NCBI GenBank assembly: GCA_011523485.1
Contig: WTGR01000682.1
Location: forward strand, 1-33,922
Reading direction: 5' to 3'
From: Acidobacteriota bacterium
Lineage (GTDB): Bacteria > Acidobacteriota > Vicinamibacteria > Vicinamibacterales > UBA8438
Length of the DNA: 33,922 nt
Shown: piece after piece, positions 8,182-15,014 of the stretch
Numbering within the stretch: position 1 is the first letter of the stretch
How the letters are laid out: every line of letters begins with the position of its first letter
Position numbers and translations under genes: made by a program
Notes under the pieces: generated by a model
Databases searched by the model: none
Seen by the model: only the letters and a program-made list of their open reading frames with translations
What the model was told of the DNA's origin: nothing

Positions 8182-10059
8182 TCAAGGCGACAGCCCGACG
8201 GCGCGGAGCGCCTGGTCGATGGCACGTTGCGCATCGCCGCCCGGGGCGAGGTCGGCCGCCGACTGGCGGATGACGTCCGCGGCGGTCGGCAACGACGCCG
8301 CCGACGGCATCAGGTCCCGCATCGCGCGAAAGAAGATCCGTTCGATCTCCGCCCGGCCGCCGCCGCCGACACCCTCCACGGTCACCTCGGTCGAGCGGTG
8401 CGTACCGCCCTCGACGGCCAGATAGAAGGCGTGGCTCAGGAACGTCGAGTTCCAGTGGTTGCCCCCGTAGCCGAACCAGTTCGTAGAGCCGTAGTACCGG
8501 CCATGGACGAATACGAACCCGGAATAGTCCCAGTAGCCCTCCTCGCTCAGGGTGAGGGCGAACTCGTAGCGGTCGCCGTAGGCGTCCGGATAGAAGCCGT
8601 CGCTGACCGATCGGGGGTCACCGAGGGAACGGAAGGGGCCAATCTCGAGTTCGCCGCCCACCAGGTAGTCGCCCGCAAGACCCTCGTCCTGGTGGTAGAA
8701 CTCAAGCGACTCGCCGAAGATGTCCGAATAGCTCTCGTGGATGGCGCCGCCGTGGCTGGAGGCCAGGAGGAACCGGCCGTCGACGCACCAGGCCGGCACC
8801 AAGCCCACCTCGAACCCGTCCGGTGTGATGACGTGCCCCAGGAATCGAGCCGTGGGACACGTGTAGGTATCTCCCTTGCCGTCCGTGAAGCTCCTGGGGC
8901 CGAGTCTCGTGCCGACAGGGAGCTGCGTGAAAATCAGTGGAAACGGGTCGCCGGTGCGGTTGCTTACCGCGAAGTGCGTCACCCCGTGCATCATCTCGTG
9001 CGCGACGACGTCTGCGGTAACCCACGCCTGCTCGCTGGTCTCGTCGACCGAGCGGCCGTAGTTGAACACGCCGGCGCCTTCCGGGCCAAGCGGTGGCACA
9101 GCGAAGTAGGCAGTCGCATCGGGGTCGTTGACCATGAGCAGGATCCGTCCGTTCGCGCCGTCGACGCCCGCCCAGCCGTGCCTGGCGGAGAGGTAATCGT
9201 AGAACCAGCCGGCGTAGGCATGCGCGTCGACCACCGCCGGGTCGTCCCAGTCGTTGTCCGCGTCGGCCGCGACATCGTCAGACGTCCAGACCCGTTCGCC
9301 GGCCGGCAGGTCGTCGATCAGGTGCTCGTAGACCAACCGCTCCTCGCGCCGGTTGTTGAAGCGAAGGTCGAGCGTGACGATCTCGGCAGGCCGCATGGCG
9401 TCGAGCGCTTCGAAGCGGTCGTTCGCATGCGTGGTGTTCAGCTTCCTCCGTTTCCCCTGGAAGTTGGTCCCCGCGCCGATCGCCGACTGCGACATGCGCG
9501 CGTGCACGCGGTGCAGTACCCGCCCGTCGCCGGCGTCGACGAAGTAGACGAACTCGTCGGACACGGCGACCCGATAGGCCAGCGCGTACGAGCCGTCCGG
9601 CAATGGCAGCACGCCCAGCGACGGCTCTCCGGCAACGTGCTCTCCGCCGTGCAGCCGCTCAAGCAGCACGGCGACGTCCGACTCCGACAGCGCCGGCGTC
9701 GCAGTCACGTCGATTCCCTGGTACAGAGTGCCGAACAACGACACGGTGACGCCACCGCGGTCGAGCTGCCGGGAGACGCCGCCGCCATGCACCGGAACGC
9801 CCTCGTAGTGCTGCGCGAGGTACTCGTGGGTGCGTCCCTCGACGGACGGGTCGTTCAGGCGCGATACCGCGACGAGGTCGCCCGTCCTCGTGAGTCCGTC
9901 CACCCTGCTGTCCCAATGCCGCAACGCGTCGAGGTCGACGGCGTGACCGGCAGCGATGGGCACTACGCCGGGCTGGTGCGAGGTGACATGCCGTCCGGCG
10001 GCGATCAGTGCGGTTCCCGCGAGCGCGGAAGCGAGTGCGAGCCTCGGAGCGATTCTCAT
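8182..10059 (-). CDS. Secreted M4 (thermolysin-like) metallopeptidase, copy 1
   Basis: A 625-residue secreted zinc peptidase. It has a signal peptide (1-22), an FTP/PepSY-like propeptide (about 40-190) and an M4 catalytic domain. HEMMH at 354-358 supplies two zinc ligands and the catalytic Glu; Glu442 in HESYSD is the likely third ligand; His535 in GGNHWNS fits the transition-state His. In thermolysin only about 19 residues separate HExxH from the third ligand; here 83 do, because of an insertion of about 60 residues holding Cys401 and Cys425 (possible disulfide). The gene ends 88 bases from hlyD in convergent orientation. A paralogue with the same insertion is at 23561-25441. Possible roles are nutrient degradation or maturation of the exported peptides; the sequence does not decide. 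No copy of the 11-bp-repeat promoter was found upstream. Confidence 0.9.
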   Translation of the reverse strand: MRIAPRLALASALAGTALIAAGRHVTSHQPGVVPIAAGHAVDLDALRHWDSRVDGLTRTGDLVAVSRLNDPSVEGRTHEYLAQHYEGVPVHGGGVSRQLDRGGVTVSLFGTLYQGIDVTATPALSESDVAVLLERLHGGEHVAGEPSLGVLPLPDGSYALAYRVAVSDEFVYFVDAGDGRVLHRVHARMSQSAIGAGTNFQGKRRKLNTTHANDRFEALDAMRPAEIVTLDLRFNNRREERLVYEHLIDDLPAGERVWTSDDVAADADNDWDDPAVVDAHAYAGWFYDYLSARHGWAGVDGANGRILLMVNDPDATAYFAVPPLGPEGAGVFNYGRSVDETSEQAWVTADVVAHEMMHGVTHFAVSNRTGDPFPLIFTQLPVGTRLGPRSFTDGKGDTYTCPTARFLGHVITPDGFEVGLVPAWCVDGRFLLASSHGGAIHESYSDIFGESLEFYHQDEGLAGDYLVGGELEIGPFRSLGDPRSVSDGFYPDAYGDRYEFALTLSEEGYWDYSGFVFVHGRYYGSTNWFGYGGNHWNSTFLSHAFYLAVEGGTHRSTEVTVEGVGGGGRAEIERIFFRAMRDLMPSAASLPTAADVIRQSAADLAPGGDAQRAIDQALRAVGLSP

Positions 10060-10537
10060 TTGGCGTCAGTCTCCATCGGCGTAGCGGTGAATCCTGGTCC
10101 GGCTCCGTCCGGCGGCGAGGGCGGCTGCGCCCGTCAGGGCCTCGCGTTGGCTGGTCACACGGGGCCCGTTCCAAAGCCCGCTCCCTTGCGCACGGACATC
10201 CATCAGCACTTGCCGGTTCGGCGCGAATACACGATGGCGTGCATCGCCTCGATTTCGGTCTGCTCCGTCTGCTCCGTAAGGCGCGCTGCCCACGCGGGGT
10301 TCTACGCGTGAGGCAAGAAACTGGCGTCTACTACGGTGCGGACCTGCCCGACCAGACATTCACCGGGGACGAGGTCCACAGAGTCCTCGTCGCCGTCGTG
10401 CGCCGGCAGTCGGGAAAGACGATGGCGAACATGGCGGCCGGTACGCCGGAGTCATCGAATCGCAGGGATCCGAACCCCGTAGGTGCCGGGGATCCGCAGA
10501 TCACCGGGACGAGAGAACCACGTAGCCCAAGCATCTC
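10060..10537. other. Stretch without a recognisable gene
   Basis: About 480 bases between the M4 start and the lipoprotein stop. It should hold the M4 promoter. Minus-strand GGAG lies 12 bases before the M4 ATG. Frames here are short with atypical composition; no repeat, RNA gene or 11-bp box was seen. Confidence 0.4.
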
Positions 10538-11029
10538 TCAGTCCGGGGGCTGCAGCTCTGTCCTGGTGCAATAGCCAATCTCACACGCCAGCCAATTCCA
10601 AGCTATCTCGTACGCACCACGGGGCTCGGCCAAGTGCCCGCTGTGACATGATTGCATTGGGCAGTACCATCTACCGGGGTAATCGGCATCATGCATTTGG
10701 GTAGATTCCCCTACGGGCGCACCAGCGGCCACGACACGTCCACGCTGCTTGACTACGTAACTCACGAAGACGTAGTATTGGCACCCCTCCGGGGGGCGCC
10801 TCGTGAAGCGAAAGTAGATGTTGAACTCGACAGATGCATTGTCGCCCAATCCCATGTGTCGCTCATGCCACCAGTCTCCCACCTCGATAAGGTTGGCATC
10901 ACATCTGGGCCCGGTAGGGGTAGTGGTGACGATGGATGGCGTTGTCGGTATGAAAGTCGATGTTTCGTCCTCCGTCTCGCAGCCTAGTGACGAGAGCACC
11001 AAAAGGCCGATTATCGCAAGCAGTCGCAT
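10538..11029 (-). CDS. Small cysteine-rich lipoprotein of unknown function
   Basis: A 163-residue protein. The start at 11029 gives a lipoprotein signal (MRLLAIIGLLVLSSLGC, lipobox SLGC, Cys17), so it should be lipid-anchored in the envelope. The frame stays open to 11326, but that N-terminal part has no signal and an arginine-rich shadow composition. A Thr/Pro-rich linker follows the lipobox; the rest (about 40-163) is a beta-rich domain with several cysteines, including YCPMQSC and LACEIGYC, that could form disulfides. I do not recognise the family. It lies 257 bases downstream of the small membrane protein at 11287 and may share its transcript. Confidence 0.7.
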   Translation of the reverse strand: MRLLAIIGLLVLSSLGCETEDETSTFIPTTPSIVTTTPTGPRCDANLIEVGDWWHERHMGLGDNASVEFNIYFRFTRRPPEGCQYYVFVSYVVKQRGRVVAAGAPVGESTQMHDADYPGRWYCPMQSCHSGHLAEPRGAYEIAWNWLACEIGYCTRTELQPPD

Positions 11030-11286
11030 CGTGTGGCTGTTTCTCCAATCGACCGCTCCTGCGGCAGAGCGGCACCGGCGACAGTTGCCCCGTGATGTGG
11101 AAGAGGAGTCGGCAAACCGCTGGAGGCAGCCGGCCGCGTTTGCCCCGGCCGCTCGCGCAAGTTCGTGGATGGTGACTACGAGCCACGGGCCGCGAATCGC
11201 GCGGACGTGACGCCTAGCGTCAAGCGTCAGTGGGCTTCCGTGCTCGCTTGGCGCGCAACCTCGCGGGCCATTAGCAAAAGCCACCG

Positions 11287-11661
11287 TCATCCTTCTGGTT
11301 GAGTCGATGCCGGAAAGCGCAGGCAATGAGCCTCAGCGTATATCCAAGCCCCGGCTCCCGAATTTTCCCTGCTGTCGGTCTGCAGATTCCAGAACCCGTC
11401 GTCGGTTGGCCTGACATGGGCCCATTCTCCGTTGCCGTTGAAATCACCCGTGACGCGCGTGAGGTAGCAGATCCCCTCGTCGACTCGAATCAGCCGTTCG
11501 TTGTTCCTGCCGCGGCCGCCAGTGCTGAATCGCAGCGGCCGGTCGAACTGAATGAGGCGGCTCAGCTCATCGACGTCAGCCCGAATCTGGACCACATAAG
11601 CTGTGCCCCCCGCGACCGCAACGACTAGAGCGATCATAATGCCTAAATCAACTCCTCGCAT
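11287..11661 (-). CDS. Small single-pass membrane protein of unknown function
   Basis: About 124 residues. An N-terminal membrane anchor (MRGVDLGIMIALVVAVAGG and on to about residue 25) is followed by an extracytoplasmic domain with GDFNGNGEWAHVRPTDDG and two cysteines. Two ATGs, at 11667 and 11661, follow GAGGGG; 11661 has the better Shine-Dalgarno spacing (about 10 bases). It resembles a pseudopilin-like or anchored domain, but I do not recognise the family. A clear triple-repeat promoter box lies about 180 bases upstream (11838-11880), placing it with the peptide precursors in the same presumed regulon. Confidence 0.65.
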   Translation of the reverse strand: MRGVDLGIMIALVVAVAGGTAYVVQIRADVDELSRLIQFDRPLRFSTGGRGRNNERLIRVDEGICYLTRVTGDFNGNGEWAHVRPTDDGFWNLQTDSRENSGAGAWIYAEAHCLRFPASTQPEG

Positions 11662-11837
11662 CCGCATTCCCCCTCGTATCGGCTCTTGACCGTAGCGGTG
11701 TGGTTCTTTCGTCATCACGTGCCGCCAGATCCGCCTAGGCAGTGAGGCAGACCTGCACGGTGGAGACTACGACAGCGACGTTCAGAAGCCGAGACACCGA
11801 CAACCCCAGCCTCCTCCCGACCACGGCAACCACGAGC

Positions 11838-11880
11838 ACAGTACTCTGCGCAGATGAACCTAACGTGAACCTCATGTGAA
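11838..11880 (-). promoter_or_regulatory. Three 11-bp phased repeats and -10 for the 11287-11661 gene
   Basis: On the minus strand TTCAC, TTCAC and TTCAT start exactly 11 bp apart (complements at 11876-11880, 11865-11869 and 11854-11858); the first two repeats read TTCACATGAGG and TTCACGTTAGG. Nine bases after TTCAT comes GTAC, with a -10 of TACTGT (11838-11843). Direct repeats on an 11-bp period that end about 10 bp before the -10 are the known layout of PhoB/OmpR-family activator boxes. Confidence 0.7.
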
Positions 11881-11951
11881 AACCTAGTGAATACTTGGGC
11901 ACTTCATTCCCTAGACTAGGCAGCGGGCTTCACTGCTCGCTCGAAGAGCAG

Positions 11952-12346
11952 CTACGCCATCGACGGTGGCGAGGATCCAGGAAGCGCAATCCGGCAGGCC
12001 GCCAAGTCTTCCTCGCCCAGTTCCCGCCAGTCCGAAGGCACGGCTATCCTCTTCACGTTCGGGTCGCCCTCCCAATGGCGGTTGGGGAAGACACGGATGC
12101 GAACGAGCCGCGCCCGTCGGCGAAGACCTCGACGGATATCGTCGCTTCGCCCGCCGAAACGGCGGTCGCGAGTCCCGACACCGACACTGTCGCCACCACC
12201 GGCGCATCCGACGTCCAGACCGCATCGGCGGCGGCCTGCCTGCCACCGCGACTCGACGAGACCGTCGCCCGAAACTCCACCCGATCGCCGATGCAGATCG
12301 GTGCGCACCGCACTGACGCGCTCGACACGGCCGAACGCCCGTAGCG
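11952..12346 (-). pseudogene. Ig-like (Big_2-type) tail, in frame behind a stop and then frameshifted
   Basis: Directly after the TGA of the zinc-peptidase gene (12347-12349) the same frame continues without a gap and encodes a bacterial Ig-like domain, with VWTSDAPVVATVSVSGLA and an ATISVEV strand. That frame stops at 12053. The sense then appears to move to another frame near 12110 (RARLVRIRVFPNRHWEGD, then WRELGEEDLAACR) and ends at 11952. No separate start or ribosome site is evident. Simplest reading: a former C-terminal extension of the peptidase, lost through a nonsense change and a frameshift. A TGA readthrough or a separate small gene cannot be excluded. Confidence 0.5.
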
Positions 12347-14212
12347 TCAGGGCGTCATGGCCGCCGGGACGCCGGCCCGCAACCGCGTCTCGACACGCAT
12401 GCGGCCCTCCGTCGCTTCCCCGAAGAACCCTTCCCACTGCTTGCGAATCGTGTCGAGCTTGGCCACGTCGGCAGACTCTGCCGTGTCGCCCGCTCCGACG
12501 ACGTAGAGGAACGCCTGCCGGTGCACGCGCGGGGCCTCGTCGGCGCTCGGCGCCCGCGGTCCCACGGCCTCGATGATGTTCTCGATCGACACGTCGCGCC
12601 GGGTGCCGCTGAACGTGACGCCGACCCGCGGCCCCCCGGTGTGCCCGCCCGCCGGCGATACGTTCATCGGCGACTCGACATGGAAGAACGGCGACACCTC
12701 GAAGTCGTGGCGCAGGCCCATCACGTACTGGTCGAGCGCGCTGTAGCGCTCGACCGCGGCCACGGTCTCGAACCGCCCCCCGCCGAGTTCCTCGATGTCG
12801 TTGCCCCCCATCACCGACGCGTCGCTGTCGACGAAGAAGTTCCAGTGATAGCCGGACTGGTCCAGGATCGCCGACGAACGTTCGCGGTCGTGGTCGCTGA
12901 ACTCCAGGACCGCCAGCCACCGGTGCCCCGACTCGTGGGCCAGGGTGCCCAGTGTGGTGCCTTCCCCAATCACCTTCTTCGACCGGTCGTCGGAGTACTT
13001 GCCGAGCCAGCCCATGACCACGACGCTGTTCAGCTCCTCACTCCAGAAGTCGGCAGAATGGTCGTAGATGGGCAGGCCGATGCCGCGGACATCGTTGGCG
13101 ACCCCGATTTCGTAGGCGAACGCGTCTTCGAACAGCCCTGGCCGGTCCGTCCAGATGACGAGCTGGTCGTACGCATCCGGATGGGACGACGCGAACTTCG
13201 CCGCCACCGCGACCGGGTCGAGCTCGTCCCGCAGCGAGAACCACTCGCCGACAGCGCCGCCGCCGGCCGGTGTGGAACCGGGCTCGCTCAGGTCGACGCC
13301 CTCGAATCGCTCCGTGCGGCCGGGCGACAGACCGACGAGAACCTGCCCGATCGCGATCTCCCCGTCGAAGGTCATCTCGACGCGGCCGTTCGGCAGCAGG
13401 CTCACCTGCACCGTGACCCGGTTGGTCTCCGAGTCGAATTCCGGCACCGCGCACCAGGTGACGGTGACCGCCTCGGCGCTGATCCGGGCGAACACCGCAC
13501 CGCCGGCCGACGGGTCGAGGTCGGCCAGGAACGGCGCGATGCGCGGCGGGCCGGTCAGCAGCCGGGAGATGTTGCGCAACGTGCTGGCGCCGTCGCCCTC
13601 CTCGAAGGTGACGTTGCCGTCCGAGTTGACGAAGACGCCGGTGTGGGCGCGGCCGTAGTACGGAAACTCGAAGGGCAACGCCAGCGGAGCGGTATCGTCG
13701 TCCCCGAGCGTCACCCGGTCGCCCAGGAGCGCTCGATAGGTGGCCGAGCTGGTGCGCGTCACGCCGTAGCCACCGCCCCCGTTCGGCTCGAAACGCAGCG
13801 TGACGTCGCGCAGGTCGTAGGTGTTGGCGGCGAGGATCAGATCGCCCTCGTCCTGCAGCACCGCGATCTCGCCCACGTCCTCCGTCGCCGCCCGACGGAT
13901 CGGCGGAAGGACGAGGCCACGCTCCAACCCGGTCCGGTGTTTCCAGATCGCATCGAGGATGGTCCGCCGCGCGCGGCCGTGGAGGGACCTGACATCCTCG
14001 CCGTCGCCGAGCGGCGCCGCGCCGAAGCCGGTCCCGAACGACGCTGACGGCGGCGTGAGCGTGGCCGGACAGGCGTTCTGCGCCTCGACCAGGGGCTGCG
14101 GGTTCGGCCCGGGGGTCGGGTCATGCGGACCGCAGGCGAACTGGAGTCCCGGCGCGGCGACCGCCACGGTCACTGCCACCAACTGCACGTGCGCAAGAAA
14201 GAGGGAGCGCAT
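12347..14212 (-). CDS. Secreted zinc metallopeptidase with nidogen-like domain
   Basis: The chosen ATG at 14212 gives 621 residues with an export signal (MRSLFLAHVQLVAVTVAVAA) ending in a possible lipobox (LQFAC), then a proline-rich linker. A nidogen-like (NIDO) domain lies at about 165-300 (FVNSDGNVTFEEG, APFLADLDPS, VSLLPNGRVEMTFDG). A peptidase domain follows with HESGH at 426-430, then SGYHWNFFVDSDASVMGGND and YSALDQYVMGL. The frame is open to 14353, but the predicted -10 (14352-14357) would put transcription downstream of that ATG, which supports the later start. The family is a gluzincin-like hypothetical peptidase I know only by its motifs. The gene shares its promoter type with the peptide precursors. 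Its original C-terminus may have run into the Ig-like domain at 11952-12346. Confidence 0.8.
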   Translation of the reverse strand: MRSLFLAHVQLVAVTVAVAAPGLQFACGPHDPTPGPNPQPLVEAQNACPATLTPPSASFGTGFGAAPLGDGEDVRSLHGRARRTILDAIWKHRTGLERGLVLPPIRRAATEDVGEIAVLQDEGDLILAANTYDLRDVTLRFEPNGGGGYGVTRTSSATYRALLGDRVTLGDDDTAPLALPFEFPYYGRAHTGVFVNSDGNVTFEEGDGASTLRNISRLLTGPPRIAPFLADLDPSAGGAVFARISAEAVTVTWCAVPEFDSETNRVTVQVSLLPNGRVEMTFDGEIAIGQVLVGLSPGRTERFEGVDLSEPGSTPAGGGAVGEWFSLRDELDPVAVAAKFASSHPDAYDQLVIWTDRPGLFEDAFAYEIGVANDVRGIGLPIYDHSADFWSEELNSVVVMGWLGKYSDDRSKKVIGEGTTLGTLAHESGHRWLAVLEFSDHDRERSSAILDQSGYHWNFFVDSDASVMGGNDIEELGGGRFETVAAVERYSALDQYVMGLRHDFEVSPFFHVESPMNVSPAGGHTGGPRVGVTFSGTRRDVSIENIIEAVGPRAPSADEAPRVHRQAFLYVVGAGDTAESADVAKLDTIRKQWEGFFGEATEGRMRVETRLRAGVPAAMTP

Positions 14213-14351
14213 GCCGGTTCCGATCACGGCCGATTCTCCAATTGGTCTCCCGACGCTCCCGACGGTGAGGTGCCGCAACGGCGGAGGGCGCGCGCAGGTC
14301 GCCCGCCGCCGAATCCGGGGAGTGCAGAGCGCGCGCAATCGGTAACGGAGC

Positions 14352-14382
14352 ATGGTACGCCCTCGATATGAACGTTACGTGA
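14352..14382 (-). promoter_or_regulatory. PhoB-like box and -10 for the zinc-peptidase gene
   Basis: The minus strand reads TCACGTAACGTTCAT (14368-14382) with TCA half-sites 11 bp apart, nine bases, then GTAC; the -10 is TACCAT (14352-14357). Transcription would start near 14345, leaving a leader of about 130 bases before the ATG at 14212. The site lies back-to-back with the precursor 2 promoter about 200 bp away. Confidence 0.7.
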
Positions 14383-14582
14383 CGCTTGGACCCCGATACG
14401 CGATTCGTTTATGAAAAGTTGCCCGGGGATATGTCGGGCTGCTATCGAGCAGGTCGCTGACAAGGATCGGCGCCGTGTCTTCTTTCGGCAAGCGTCGGCC
14501 TCTTCGTCGCCGTCGGTGCGCGTTCCGGCCCGTGGCGACAGAGCGGAATTTCACGAGAAGATCATGCGGCGGACTCCATGAC

Positions 14583-14613
14583 TCACGTCACTTTCATGGA
14601 CATCGTGTAGCCT
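14583..14613 (+). promoter_or_regulatory. PhoB-like box and -10 for peptide precursor 2 operon
   Basis: TCACGTCACTTTCAT (14583-14597), TCA half-sites 11 bp apart, nine bases, then GTAG; the -10 is TAGCCT (14608-14613) preceded by CGTG. The bases ACATCGTGTA resemble GCATCGTGTA at the precursor 1 promoter. The predicted transcript starts near 14620, about 80 bases before the ATG at 14702. Confidence 0.75.
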
Positions 14614-14701
14614 CGATACGTGACGGACATGACCGCGCCCGAGTATCGGAGTACCGGATGCGGACGACAAACGTGAGAGTTCCTTCGAGGGAGGTTCCCG
14701 A

Positions 14702-14890
14702 ATGCCGGAGCAGGAAGCACTGACCCAGGAAACACTGAAGACGATCGTCGGCGGCGCTACCGACAAGGACATCGAGAGCGCTTGCCCTCCCACCCCACCG
14801 CCTCCGGCTCCGGAGAGCTCGTCGCCGACTCCGGCGAGTCCGCCTCCGACGACTCCTTCGACCGGGTCCGGTGGCGGTATTCGGCGGTGA
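14702..14890 (+). CDS. Proline-rich peptide precursor 2 with double-glycine leader
   Basis: A 62-residue peptide. The leader carries TQETLKTIVGG (GG at 17-18). The predicted 44-residue product begins ATDKDIESACPPTPPPPAP, is rich in Pro, Ser and Thr, and ends in a glycine-rich GSGGGIRR tail. GGGAGG in the upstream TCGAGGGAGGTTCCCGA block acts as Shine-Dalgarno, at the same spacing as in precursor 1. It shares the leader and the single Cys before the proline tract with precursor 1, but has a longer, more mixed tail. It is followed by a remnant of hlyD and the two ABC genes, so it is the operon-leading substrate of the C39 exporter. No modification enzyme is seen. The mature activity is unknown. 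Confidence 0.85.
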   Translation: MPEQEALTQETLKTIVGGATDKDIESACPPTPPPPAPESSSPTPASPPPTTPSTGSGGGIRR

Positions 14891-14911
14891 CCTGGCGGCG
14901 GCGGGTACTCG

Positions 14912-15014
14912 CATTCACCGGCCGGCACGGTCGGGCGGGTAGAGATTGAAGTGGAGAGGCAGGCGCCGATCACGCTCGTCATTTCTGCTGATCGGGGAGA
15001 AGCCCGGCCATTGA
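14912..15014 (+). pseudogene. 3' remnant of a second hlyD
   Basis: The bases match the last 30 or so codons of the intact hlyD: SPAGTVGRVEIEVERQAPITLV here against LTAGTVARVEIEVERQPPITLV there (each read as residues). One extra base after that (31 against 30 to the stop) moves the original TGA (15012-15014) out of frame, so the frame runs on into the ABC gene. Just upstream, GCGGCGGCGGGTACTC resembles the loop region of the hairpin after precursor 1 (CGGCGGGGTACTGAGC). This fits deletion of about 1.2 kb from the hairpin into hlyD, leaving its end, which also supplies the ribosome site GGGGAGA (14994-15000) of the next gene. Confidence 0.8.

Noticed and set aside
10455..10500. Possible tRNA T-arm on the minus strand (GGGGTTCGGATCCC)
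   Set aside because: The loop lacks the invariant A58, and no anticodon arm, acceptor stem or CCA is found around it.
14213..14353. Longer start (ATG 14353) for the zinc peptidase
   Set aside because: The predicted -10 overlaps this ATG, so a transcript from it would lack the codon; the export signal starts at 14212.
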